Assembly (NCBI GenBank): GCA_033398695.1
Contig: CM065814.1
Coordinates: 105,030,501-105,094,500 of the forward strand
Direction of reading: 5' to 3'
DNA: 64,000 bases
Source: Orobanche coerulescens
Lineage: Eukaryota > Streptophyta > Magnoliopsida > Lamiales > Orobanchaceae
The notes beneath the pieces were generated by a model that was not told the origin of the DNA, searched no databases, and worked only from the letters and a program-made list of their open reading frames with translations. Below, one piece after another: positions 34,144-45,380 of the stretch; within the stretch, counting starts at the first letter, position 1, and the number at the start of each line of letters is the position of its first letter. The translations under genes were made by a program, and so were the position numbers.

Positions 34144-34332
34144 ATATATATATATATATATAGATAACCTTACCATATTATATGAATAACTATAGTTCAT
34201 TCATCAATCCAAGTTGAGTACGTCAACTAGTGTTAGCATTCATCACTCGTCATTCACCGACATAGGCATATATATATCAATATACATATATACATACATA
34301 TATTTAACATATATATATATATATATATATAA

Positions 34333-34372
<40 letters not shown>
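34144..34372. repeat. TA-rich microsatellites in LTR1 of complex C
   Basis: Several (TA)n runs with CATA interruptions. The equivalent sites in LTR2 (about 39372-39390 and 39530-39590) and LTR3 (about 42310-42340 and 42475-42530) have different run lengths, as expected from replication slippage. The open frame across 34214-34513 is made of these repeats. Confidence 0.85.
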
Positions 34373-34375
<3 letters not shown>

Positions 34376-35002
34376 TACATCCGTATAAATTCATACACTT
34401 CGACAACAATGATTTCACGCAGTTACAATTCGTATATCAAGGTACTTGCCTTGGTAATCTCTCGCGGATACTCCGAAAATACGGTCTATTGGCAAAATCC
34501 GGAATTCCAATGAAAACAACGATCGGAAGGGCTCAACACCAGATTTTTGTAGGGAAATTGTCCCTAATATCCTATCATCGAATAAACAATCAATCACACA
34601 AGGAAAAACATCACAAAACGACCAAATTTCTCTCTGCGGCATTTCCCCGGACACCTGAAGGCGTCAAACGAAAGTTCATATAAACGATGAATCGGAAATG
34701 ATAAAACCGTGTAAAGATGATGAAAATGATAGAACACAACTCAATCTTCGATTACCCATCACAAATATGAGTTAAAACGATCAAATCGGACAAAGTCAAC
34801 TAAAATCCCCAAAACTAGATTTTAGGAAATCATACCTTGATTCGATGGATCGAAGAAGGTTATAGGTTGATTAATTGATGTTATGGACTCAAAAACGACG
34901 TGGATTGGAAGATATACACCATGCCTTCGTCTTCTCCATGCCTTGGCTGCGGAAGAGGTGAGTTGGAGGAAGAAAATGGGTGAGAAACACGTCTACCCGG
35001 TA

Positions 35003-35009
35003 ATTTATA
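35003..35009 (-). promoter_or_regulatory. TATA box of LTR1, complex C
   Basis: TATAAAT on the minus strand, about 25 bp downstream of the nearest TACGGCCGTA. Equivalents are at 40213-40219 and 43160-43166. Confidence 0.65.
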
Positions 35010-35033
35010 CTGTCCAGTGTCTGCCTGGTCTTG

Positions 35034-35285
35034 TACGGCCGTATCCGGTACCGTTACGGCCGTAACTGGCCTTCGTCGAAAGTCCTGCCCAGCACCCTGC
35101 CGACCACGTACGGCCGTAACCGATCACTCCATACGGCCGTAACCGGCCTTCGTCGAAAGTCCTGCCCCGCACCCTGCCGACCACGTACGGCCGTAACCGA
35201 TCACTCCATACTGCCGTAACCGGCCTTCGTCCGGATGCACCCTGCCCAGCACGTACGGCCGTATCCGGAACCTTACGGCCGTAAC
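35034..35285 (-). promoter_or_regulatory. Palindrome array TACGGCCGTA in U3 of LTR1, complex C
   Basis: Seven exact TACGGCCGTA palindromes and one imperfect copy lie in 250 bp upstream of the TATA box, within longer GGCCTTCGTCGAAAGTCCTG-type direct repeats. The equivalent arrays are at about 40242-40495 and 43189-43442. Confidence 0.75.
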
Positions 35286-35659
35286 TCAGCCAGGCCACGC
35301 CAGCCTATGCGGCGGTGTAGCGTGACTTCGCGTGGCCGCCCAAGACGGTCCTAAGTAGGCGTTCGACGACGTCTCGACCACTTTAACACACCGGTTATGA
35401 TCCAAAAAGATAACGAGCAAATTACGAAGCATAAAATACCCTAAGCACGGAACGAACACGACGAAAAGCTCGTGGTCAACATCCACGATCCGAAATGAAA
35501 ATGATGATATACAACAATTCACCACGTATGGCCCTAAATACAAAATCGATCGTCGAGAGGGAGAAATAAATAAATGATGACGCTCGACAGTTGAGAAATT
35601 TCCGGTCTACAAAAGAAAAATTCAAATTAAACCGGAAATGAAAAATCTCGGGTATTACA

Positions 35660-35672
35660 TTCTACCCCCCTT
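35660..35672 (-). other. Polypurine tract of complex C
   Basis: The minus strand reads AAGGGGGGTAGAA immediately before LTR1. It follows a TTTCGGGACAA motif like the one after pol in A, so the original 3' end is kept although pol is gone. Confidence 0.8.
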
Positions 35673-36078
35673 AAAATAAGTTGTCCCGAAACTTAAAGTA
35701 AGTAGCAGTGGAACAATCAAGGAAAGGTAAATACGTGCTCAGCCCCAAAACATCACGAGCAAAGCGCGAATGCAAGGTTCCAGAAGTACGATGAACAGAC
35801 CTAGCAAGTACAAGGTAGTTTAAAATGGTCGAAAGGTTCACGGATGAATTACCAACAATGAAAGTCATCCCATACCGAAAATACTAAGAGTACGGGTAAT
35901 ACATTCCCCCATACTAAGAGGACACTTCGATCTCGAAACTTAGAACCATAAGAGTTGGAAATATAAAGCAATGAAATAAAAGCGATCAAGTCACGATTGT
36001 TGAATAAGACATAGCGTAAAATATTCATCCTGCTGTGCTAGGCTCTCTAGAAGGAGACATAGGGTTTCGGGGCACTCC
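35673..36078 (-). mobile_element. Non-coding 3' part of the C internal region
   Basis: I see no pol sequence in these 406 bases, only the short post-pol motif at the left edge. In a full relative this interval would hold about 3.5 kb of pol, so this is where the deletion or replacement lies. Confidence 0.6.
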
Positions 36079-36618
36079 CTAGTCGTTCGCTCCACTTGCC
36101 AAAAGGGCAGCATTCCTTGCCAATTCGGAAACTCTCTCGCAGTGTTTCTCCCGATGACCTTCACACCCGCACCGGTAACAAGTCAAGAGTGGAGAGGGAC
36201 AATTTGCACGTACGTGTCCCTGACAGTTACAGTTGAAACATCTTCTCTTCTTACCGCGAGTCACCGATGTTGGTTTGGGATTTCCAGCATTCACTCCCGA
36301 CCGTGAAGACGATGCTTCCGAACGACGTGAGGGTTTGGGAGCCTTAGTCTCTTCACCGCCAAGAAACTTTCCAGATTTCCTCCATTTCTTTGTCTCGTTC
36401 GTGGGATCGATCACTGAGGAGATCTCATAGGATATCGTTTGATCTTGGTACTCCTTCACTATAGCATGGATAGTTGTCGTATGAACCACCTCGCTGCTTC
36501 CACTTCCACCATCCCGTCTACATCCGCCAAGGCTCGACAAACTAATACAGATAGTACCGTTCAGCATTATCAAATATATATCGTAAGGTTTAGTTAACAT
36601 CTTTAAAATTATCAACAC
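36079..36618 (-). pseudogene. Gag C-terminal region with two zinc knuckles, complex C
   Basis: A 179-codon open frame on the minus strand. The N-terminal 45 residues are not gag-like. From about residue 48 it has a gag linker rich in Ser/Lys/Arg, then CFNCNCQGHVRANC and CYRCGCEGHREKHC, both CX2CX4HX4C. The frame ends 21 residues after the second knuckle. The main gag core upstream is missing: the leader joins almost directly to the linker, with an AAGGTTTAGTTAACATCTTT direct duplication near 36575-36645 at the join. The product, if made, would be a small nucleic-acid-binding protein. Confidence 0.85.
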
Positions 36619-37680
36619 AAGGTTTAGTTAACATCTTTAGAATAACGGTAATATCGTAACGCACAAAGTTTTCTGAAATCGATTTCGAGGCCTTCGACTA
36701 GGACGATCATTATATGCATACACTTACTGAAAATAACTTTTTGAAAAAGAGGGCGAGTCACGTTACACCCAAAACTTGTAAACACTATCCTTTATTTTGG
36801 AAGAGGAAGTTTATACATCGACTTTTAAAAATTATTTTCGAATAATGTATAAAAGAAATTTTGTTATGAATCGTAACTAATTTGAAATATCTCAAAAGTG
36901 TTGAGTTCCAAATACCACAATTTGAAAATCTTTCCTCTTCCACCGAAGTGCTTAATCGAAAGGATTTTTCACCGAGGTACGTGACCATTTGACTTGATGT
37001 CATTAAATCATGGGTTTTCACAATGTTAGAAAACTTTAAAGCACCACTTTAAAATATTCGTGATATTACAGCGCCGTGGGCCTCGCGCCGGAACCCACTA
37101 GGCTAAAAACCATTTTCAAAAACATTCGAAAACTCCAAAAAGACCGATGACGGTAATATTTCAAAAACTCACAAGTTATTAATAAAATACCAAATGCCGT
37201 CATAAGAATATCGCCCAAAACGATCAAGGCCAAAATGCCAAAAACTCGGTTTAGGGAATTGGTTTACGAAATAAAAATTCTATTTGCAGGATGCCAAAAG
37301 CCATTTCAAAATACTCACGCAGTGGATAAAATTAACACTCAAAGATTTATTCTGCTGAAATGCAGAAACCGATAAATATGCTCGACTTCCGAAACATACT
37401 ATATAACCATTTCACTCGGACCGTATACGCATGTTACATCCTAAAACAATAACATCACAAACAAGTTCCAACCCCTTGTTCACATTAAACACATTAGCAC
37501 AATATAATCAAATACGTATATAAGGGAACTTACGATCGGGAGGCTTACCATCACGGATTGCCGGAAGATGATGTCGGAACCACGATACTAATCACAACTC
37601 TGATGCGCGCGACTTACACAAGACATGGACTTGACCCAACGGCCTAGGTTTTTCGCAAACCTAAGCTCTGATACTATAAT
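36619..37680 (-). mobile_element. Untranslated leader of complex C with PBS
   Basis: Similar to the B leader at about 6270-7257. Bases 37063-37305 are absent from B at the matching place and begin ATTACAGCGCCGTGGG, which resembles an LTR 3' end, so a small LTR-derived piece seems inserted. There is no coding. Confidence 0.65.
37665..37676 (-). other. Primer-binding site of complex C
   Basis: The minus strand reads TAGTATCAGAGC, one mismatch from the initiator-Met tRNA complement, four bases inside LTR2. Confidence 0.85.
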
Positions 37681-40632
37681 TGTAACACCCTTTGAATACG
37701 TCCGGAAATGTTACACGCCGTAGGCCCTTTTCACAAGGATCTACCAGCCTAAACTCCACTAAACCACACAATGATTGACCGGCCGGGGTCAATCTAAATA
37801 CAACGCAGACCGACAAGGTCATTAAACAATTCAGAAGCTAATGAATTTTATATCTCAATGACAAAAAAAATAAACTTTCCCACAAAAAGGGATGACATCT
37901 CCATTTAATAAATGAAAACCTACACCCGTGCAAGGGTGAATACTCAACCAAATGGAAAATACCGACCCAGATGGAATAAAGAAAAAGACTCTGACTCTTA
38001 TGTGATTAGCATCGTCGTCTTCCATCTCCTTCCAAGCCAATTCAGTGACTGATCCCGAGCTGCCAAAACCTGAGCGCATAACAGACACCCACCCCCCGAA
38101 AACGCGGGGGTTAGCAAACTGGAATTTTGCTAGTGCAAGTACATAATATACAAGATATACGAACAATAACAACACAAAATTAAACCATCGTGAAGCCTTA
38201 ACACAAACCATACATTCCCATAGTCAACACAGAATAACACTCGCATACACAAGGTGAAAGATAATCACATAGTCATATTCTCTTTACGGAACATAACATC
38301 AATGAAACTTTAAACGAGCCCAAGGAGTCATGAAAATCCCTTTTGTAAAAGGAAAAGTATTTTGATAAGATAGTTTGCAAACGTTATTATTGACTCGGGC
38401 CGTCTTGGGGTTTTGAAAATCGAATGGGAACACTTTTGGAAAATAATTTCAAAAGCTCTCGGGTCCTTGACCCAACATATGGAAAACAATTACACGAAAG
38501 CCATGACACGTTATTCAGGGTCCTCGGCCCAATTTATAGAACACTGTCACAAACGAAATCATTACAACATCTCACGGGGTTCTCAACCCAATCCAAATAA
38601 CATCATCACGAGATCAATCATCTCAACATTTCACAGGGTCCTCAACCCGATACACAGAATGGCACCATAATACAATCAAAGGCACAATTTCTCATTCGAT
38701 ATATCCTGCTCAAGACCCCCGATTAATTAACCCCTGAAGATTTCGTCAAACCTCCTTGGTTAATTAACCCTGATACCAACGCTTTAAAAACAAGTTGAAA
38801 CAAGCTTTCAAAAATACGAACCGCTGTCTATATCAAGACAAACATTTAAAAGTGAGTTGAAAGAATTTGAGATACGAACATCGTTCGGTAACGGGGTCTT
38901 AGCTATCACTCAAATACCCGTAACTAATAAGCCTGCCAGGCGCCTCCCTTGCGCACCTGTGCACCGGAGTTCACTCCACTATGTTGGCCGCTCCTTGAAC
39001 ATGTCACCACACCGGCGATCACTCCCGTAAGAGACGCCCCTTGCGCGCGCATTAGGTAACACCGGCGTTCACCACCCATATGGAGCCGCACATTGCAGCA
39101 TACACTAGGCCGGAGTGCACGCCCCGCCCTCAGAGGTTCCCGGATACGACGTTTCTCACAACAAGTATCCACATTATTACAAACATCAAGCACACAGACA
39201 AACGTCATAACAATTATCAACTCGGTACATCAAGTCACACAATTTCTCCGCAGTCCATAACCACACAAATAAACAATAACACGCACGTTATCAATCAAAA
39301 CTCAATCACAATAAGCCTTCAAGCTTAACCAACCAACACCGCACATATATCTCTATATTGCGACTCAACCGAATATATATATATATATATAACCATACCA
39401 TATTATATGAATAACTATAGTTCATCTATCAATCCAAGTTGAGTACGTCAACTAGTGTTAGCATTCATCACTCGTCGTTCACCGACATAGGCATATATCA
39501 ATATACGTATATACATACATATATTTAACATATAAATATATATAAATCTATATATATATATACATATATATATATACACATATATACATCCGTATAAATT
39601 CATACACTTCGACAACAATGATTTCACGCAGTTACAATTCGTATATCAAGGTACTTGCCTTGGTAATCTCTCGCGGATACTCCGAAAATACGGTCTATTG
39701 GCAAAATCCGGAACTCCAATGAAAACAACGATCGGAAGGGCTCAACACCATATTTTTGTAGGGAAATTGTCCATAATATCCTATCATCGAATTAACAATC
39801 AATCACACGAGGAAAAACATCAAGAAACGACCAAATTTCTCTCTGCGGCATTTCCCCAGACACCTTGAAGGCGTCAAACGAAAGTTCATATAAACGACGA
39901 ATCGGAAATGATAAAACCGTGTAAAGATGATGAAAAAGATAGAACACAACTCAAACTTCGATTACCCATCAGAAATATGAGTTAAAACGATCAAATCGGA
40001 CAAAGTCAACTAAAATCCCCAAAACTAGATTTTAGGAAATCATACCTTGATTCGATGGATCGAAGAAGGTTATAGGTTGATTAATTGATGTTATGGACTC
40101 AAAAACGACGTGGATTGGAAGATATACACCATGCCTTCGTCTTCTCCATGCCTTGGCTGCGGAAGAGGTGAGTTGGGGGAAGAAAATGGGTGAGAAACAC
40201 GTCTACCCGGTAATTTATACTGTCCAGTGTCTGCATGGTCTCGTACGGCCGTATCCGGTACCCTTACGGCCATAACTGGCCTTCGTCGAAAGTCCTGCCC
40301 AGCACCCTGCCGACCACATACGGCCATAACCGATCACTCCATACGGCCGTAACTGGCCTTCGTCGAAAGTCCTGCCCCGCACCCTGCCGACCACGTACGG
40401 CCGTAACCGATCACTCCATACGGCCGTAACCGGCCTTCGTCCGGATGCACCCTGCCCAGCACGTACGGCCGTATCCGGAACCTTACGGCCGTAACTCGGC
40501 CAAGCGATCCTGCTTTCGCGGTGTGCGCGTGCTGACGGTCGACTCGGCCGTGGCCCCGACGGTCCGGTTAGGCGTTCAACGACGTCTCGACCACTTTAAC
40601 GCACCGGTTATGATCCAAAATAATAACGAGCA
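37681..40632 (-). repeat. LTR2 of complex C, 3'-side truncated in plus-strand reading
   Basis: Starts TGTAACACCC and follows LTR1 as far as GATAACGAGCAA, then stops about 250 bases short of the CGGGTATTACA end. TATA at 40213-40219 (minus) and the palindrome array at 40242-40495 are kept, but the U3 start is lost. Confidence 0.85.
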
Positions 40633-40645
40633 ATACGTCCGGAAA
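40622..40645. other. LTR2/LTR3 junction in complex C
   Basis: The text passes from GATAACGAGCAA of LTR2 straight to TACGTCCGGAAATG, which in LTR1 and LTR2 lies about 17 bases after the LTR start. Only one to a few bases are shared at the join. That favours an end-joining deletion over recombination between matching LTR positions. Confidence 0.8.
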
Positions 40646-42307
40646 TGTTACACGCCATAGGCCCTTCTCACAAGGATCTACCAGGCTAAACTCCACTAAA
40701 CCACATAATGATTGACCGGCCGGGGTCAGTCTAAATACAACGCAGACTGACAAGGTCATTAAACAATTCAGAAGCTAATGAATTTTACATCTCAATGACA
40801 AAAAAAATAAACTTTCCCACAAAAAAGGATGACATCTCCATTTAATAAATGAAAACCTACACCCGTGCAAGGGTGAATACTCAACCAAATGGAAAATACC
40901 GACCCAGATGGAATAAAGAAAAAGACTCTGACTCTTATGTGATTAGCATCGTCGTCTTCCATCTCCTTCCAAGCCAATCCCGTGACTGCTCCCAAGCTGC
41001 CAAAATCTGAGCGCATAACAGGCACCCACCCCCCGAAAACGCGGGGGTTAGCAAATTGGAATTTTGCTAGTGCAAGTACATAATATACAAGATATACGAA
41101 CAATAACAACATAAAATTAAACCGTCGTGAAGCCTTAACACAAACCATACATTCCCATAGTCAACACAGAATAACACTCGCATACACAAGGTGAAAGATA
41201 ATCACATAGTCATATTCTCTTTACGGAACATAACATCAATGAAACTTTAAACGAGCCCAAGGAGTCATGAAAATCCCTTTTGTAAAAGGAAAAGTATTTT
41301 GATAAGATAGTTTTCAAACGTTATTATTGACTCGTGCCGTCTTGGGGTTTTGAAAATCGAATGGGAACACTTTTGGAAAATAATTTCAAAAGCTCTCGGG
41401 TCCTTGACCCAACATATGGAAAACAATTACACGAAAGCCATGACACGTTATTCGGGGTCCTCGGCCCAATTTATAGAACACTGTCACAAACGAAATCATT
41501 ACAACATCTCACGGGGTTCTCAACCCAATCCAAATAACATCATCACGAGATCAATCATCTCAACATTTCACAGGGTCCTCAACCCGATACACAGAAAGGC
41601 ACCATAATACAATCAAAGGCACAATCTCTCATTCGACATATCCTGCTCAAGACCCCCGATTAATTAACCCCCGGAGATTTCGTCAAACCTCCTTGGTGAA
41701 TTAACCCTGATACCAACGCTTTAAAAACAAGTTGATACAAGCTTTCAAAAATACGAACTGCGGTCTATATCAAGACAAACATTTAAAAGTGAGTTGAAAG
41801 AATTTGAGATACGAACATCGCTCGGTAACGGGGTCTTAGCTATCACTCAAATACCCATAACCAATAAGCCTGCCAGGCGCCTCCCTTGCGCACCTGTGCA
41901 CCGGCGTTCACTCCACTATGTTGGCCGCTCCTTGAACATGTCACCGCACCGGCGATCACTCCCGTAAGAGCCGCCCCTTGCGCGCGCATTAGGTAACACC
42001 GGCGTTCACCACCCATATGGAGCCGCGCATTGCAGCATACACCAGGCCGGAGTGCACGCCCCGCCCTCAGAGGTTCCCGGATACGACGTTTCTCACAACA
42101 AGTATCCACATTATTACAAACATCAAGCACACACACAAACGTCATAACAATTATCAACTCGGTACATCAAGTCACACAATTTCTCCGCAGTCCATAACCA
42201 CACAAATAAACAATAACATGCACGTTATCGATCAAAACTCAATCACAATAAGCCTTCAAGCTTAACCAACCAACACCGCACATATATCTCCATATTGCGA
42301 CTCAACC

Positions 42308-42341
<34 letters not shown>

Positions 42342-43815
42342 CCTTACCATATTATATGAATAACTATAGTTCATCCATCAATCCAAGTTGAGTACGTCAA
42401 CTAGTGTTAGCATTCATCACTCGTCGTTCACCGACATAGGCATATATATCAATATACGTATATACATACATATATTTAACATATAAATATATATAAATCT
42501 ATATATATATACATATATATATACACACATATACATCCGTATAAATTCATACACTTCGACAACAATGATTTCACGCAGTTACAATTCGTATATCAAGGTA
42601 CTTGCCTTGGTAATCTCTCGCAGATACTCCGAAAATACGGTCTATTAGCAAAATCTGGAACTCCAATGAAAACAACGATCGGAAGGGCTCAACACCAGAT
42701 TTTTGTAGGGAAATTGTCCCTAATATCCTATCATCGAATAAATAATCAATCACACGAGGAAAAACATCACAAAACAACCAAATTTCTCTCTGCGGCATTT
42801 CCCCGGACACCTTGAAGGCGTCAAACGAAAGTTCATATAAACGACGAATCAGAAATGATAAAACCGTGTAAAGATGATGAAAATGATAGAACACAACTCA
42901 ATCTTCGATTAACCATCAGAAATATGAGTTAAAACGATCAAATCGGACAAAGTCAACTAAAATCCCCAAAACTAGATTTTAGGAAATCATACCTTGATTC
43001 GATGGATCGAAGAAGGTTATAGGTTGATTAATTGATGTTATGGACTCAAAAACGACGTGGATTGGAAGATATACACCATGCCTTCGTCTTCTCCATGCCT
43101 TGGCTGCGGAAGAGGTGAGTTGGGGGAAGAAAATGGGTGAGAAACACGTCTACCCGGTAATTTATACTGTCGAGTGTCTGCCTAGTCTCGTACGGCCGTA
43201 TCCGGTACCCTTACGGCCGTAAATGGCCTTCGTCGAAAGTCCTTCCCAGCACCCTGCCGACCACGTACGGCCGTAACCTATCACTCCATACGGCTGTAAT
43301 CGGCCTTCGTCGAAAGTCCTGCCCCGCACCCTGCCGACCACGTACGACCGTAACCGATCACTCCATACGGCCGTAACCGGCCTTCGTCCGGATGCACCCT
43401 GCCCAGCACGTACGGCCGTATCCGGAACCTTACGGCCGTAACTCGGCCAGGCCAGTCCCTGCTCGGCAGTGTGCGGCCGTGACTCGGCCGTGGCCAGCCC
43501 CGACGGTCCGGTTAGGCGTTCGACGACGTCTCGACCACTTTAACGCACCGGTTATGATCCAAAACGATAACGAGCAAATTACGAAGCATAAAATACCCCA
43601 AGCACGGAACGAACATGACGAAAAGCTCGTGGTCAAGAGCCACGATCCGAAATGAAAATGATGATATACAACAATTCACCACGTATGGCCCTAAATACAA
43701 AATCGATCATCGAGAGGGAGAAATAAATAAATGATGACGCTCGACAGTTGAGAAATTTCCGGTCTACAAAGAAAAATTCAAATTAAACCGGAAATGAAAA
43801 ATCTCGGGTATTACA
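40633..43815 (-). repeat. LTR3 of complex C
   Basis: Lacks the first ~17 bases, then follows LTR1 to CGGGTATTACA at 43815 and the GTTTG duplication. It carries TATA at 43160-43166 (minus), a TACGGCCGTA array at 43189-43442, and the shared hairpin region at about 41030-41048. Confidence 0.9.
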
Positions 43816-43832
43816 GTTTGGGTTTGGTTTGG
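43816..43832 (+). repeat. LINE 3' tail, TTTGG repeats
   Basis: GTTTGGGTTTGGTTTGG continues the LINE 3' end that breaks off at 32450. Plant RTE elements end in short repeats of this kind instead of poly(A). The first five bases are also the right GTTTG duplication of C. Confidence 0.75.
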
Positions 43833-44033
43833 TTTTTTTGTAAATGAATGATTCTCTTCGCCTCATTTTCACATTCTGTAGTACGTGGGTCTAAATGGGA
43901 TAGAGTTTGTACATTCCAGTAGATATCCTCAACTGGTTTCTGTTTATCTTTATCCAAAACAGTCTTATCCTTACCAATCGATGGAAACACCGTCTCATCA
44001 AAATGATAATCTACAAATCGTGCAGTAAATAAG
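43833..44033 (-). pseudogene. Copia integrase C-terminal region (segment 1 of the host copia)
   Basis: The minus strand from 44033 gives FTARFVDYHFDETVFPSIG, then a Lys/Asp-rich stretch, VEDIYWNVQTL and EAKRIIHLQK. This is the region after the copia integrase core. It leads into segment 2 at 31177 once the LINE is removed. The upstream side is cut at 44034 by element F, so the integrase core and gag lie beyond the window or are lost. Confidence 0.85.
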
Positions 44034-45365
44034 TGTTGTTGTTTGATTCTTTAGTCTAATACTCGCAAGCGCACGATTTGTTCAATGTAGATATGCGGTG
44101 CAAGGTCGATTCCACAGGGAGGACTATAATAGTGAAGTCAAATTGTTCCTATCGTTTTGAACCAAATTATATTAAATTCTAACCTAGTCCCAAATGATTT
44201 TATTTTTGAATGGTTATAATAATTGCATTAAATAACAGTAATTTTTAAGTAGATTTTAGATAAATTGATTTTAAATAATTTACTAGGGTTTAGAATCCAC
44301 CAATGTCTATTTATTATTTATTTTATATTTTAATTCTAAGAAATTCAGGGAATAGATTCTGAAATCAATCTCACTATTTCCCTATAGATTTGACAAGTAC
44401 AAAATTATAATTCAAATATAGATTTTCCTTCGCTTGAAAAATATAATTTCTAAGCATTATATGTATCCAATTTAATGGAAAACAATTAATCAAAGAAATT
44501 CACTAATATCAATAATCACAAAGCAGGGGGAATTTATAACTATCAAAAATACGTGATATAATTGATGAAATAATATTCCCCTATTGAAGCAAAAATCATA
44601 ATCATTTAAAATATTTACTTGGAATTATTATATAAATATTAATAATAATATAGACATGGTTTCATCATAACCCCAGTAAAAGAAAATTACTCACTCATAA
44701 TAACAACACAAATAAATAAATATTTCATAATTATTACTCAACTATAATTTTATTACACAATATTTTTATTTTTCTCTCTTACAATAACTCTCTCTATTTT
44801 CTTTTTTTCCCCTTTTTTCTCCTCCCAAAATACTACACATTCATCCCCTATATATACTACTTCAAAATAAATAAAATAATAATTTTTAAAATTTTAAAAT
44901 CCAACCCTCAATTATTTCACGGCTGCTAAGGGGTGCTGATGTCATGGATGACATCAGCACATAGTTGAATTTCTGATCCAATCGGGTGTTGACACGTGGC
45001 ACAATATGGTCCGTCTATTTAATTGTCCTTCGAACGGTCATAACTTCTTCATACGAACTCGGATTCGGATGAATTTTTTTTAAAACGATCGTCTCGACGA
45101 GACAAATAAAATGAGATCAGTCGTGACTATATTAGAATTTTGGAAAAATATCGTCCTTGAACTAATTGATTTATCTTGTACCGGTTGGTTAACCTGCAGA
45201 TATAACTTAATTCCAATTAATTATCCAAAAATGACACAAAATTATAGAAAGTTCTAAAAAAATGAAATAATATAAATATATAGTAAAATGAATAAATTAT
45301 CACACAAAACACAGAATTATATACATAAAATACTAATAAAAATATTACTCAAAATATACTAAACA
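44034..45365 (-). repeat. 3' LTR of an LTR retroelement F, minus orientation
   Basis: Plus-strand text TGTTGTTGTTTG to CTAAACA, 1,332 bp, AT-rich and non-coding. On the minus strand it is directly preceded by a G-rich polypurine tract. It carries minus-strand promoter motifs (44849-44998). ATAAG (44029-44033) should be one copy of its duplication. The CCCCACACTT context beside it is one I associate with Athila/Tat-type gypsy elements; no coding region is present here to test that. Confidence 0.65.
44849..44998 (-). promoter_or_regulatory. Minus-strand promoter of the F LTR
   Basis: In minus-strand order: a G-box CACGTG (44993-44998, in GACACGTGGC), an inverted CCAAT box (44978-44982), a perfect 13+13 palindrome with 2-bp centre (44933-44960), and a TATA box TATATATA (44849-44856). 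The palindrome arms contain TGATGTCAT, close to the TGACGTCA bZIP core. The spacing fits a real U3 promoter. Confidence 0.65.
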
Positions 45366-45367
45366 GA

Positions 45368-45380
45368 TTCCCCCACACTT
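45368..45380 (-). other. Polypurine tract of element F
   Basis: The minus strand reads AAGTGTGGGGGAA, two bases before the LTR start TGTTTAG. Confidence 0.7.

Larger units (their letters stand above)
32451..35659 (-). repeat. LTR1 of complex C (3' LTR)
   Basis: TGTAACACTC to CGGGTATTACA, 3,209 bp. Contents: TGTAAC...GTTACA motif at 32451-32485, the shared hairpin CCCCCCGAAAACGTGGGGG (32872-32890), TA microsatellites (34144-34162 and 34304-34370), TATA on the minus strand at 35003-35009, and a TACGGCCGTA array at 35034-35285. Confidence 0.9.
32451..43815 (-). mobile_element. Gypsy complex C: gag-only element with three LTRs
   Basis: One insertion bounded by GTTTG. The plus-strand order is LTR1 (32451-35659), internal region (35660-37680), LTR2 (37681 to about 40632, truncated) and LTR3 (about 40633-43815). 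In minus orientation the single internal region has its 3' LTR on the left and a fused pair of LTRs at its 5' side. The internal region has PBS, leader, part of gag and a polypurine tract, with no protease, RT or integrase. The leader resembles that of B. Confidence 0.9.

Noticed and set aside
34214..34513. 99-codon open frame rich in Tyr and Ile
   Set aside because: Translation of TA microsatellites in the C LTR.
43816..43832. GGTTTGG-type repeat as telomere-like sequence
   Set aside because: Only about three irregular units, and it continues a LINE 3' end; it is not TTTAGGG.
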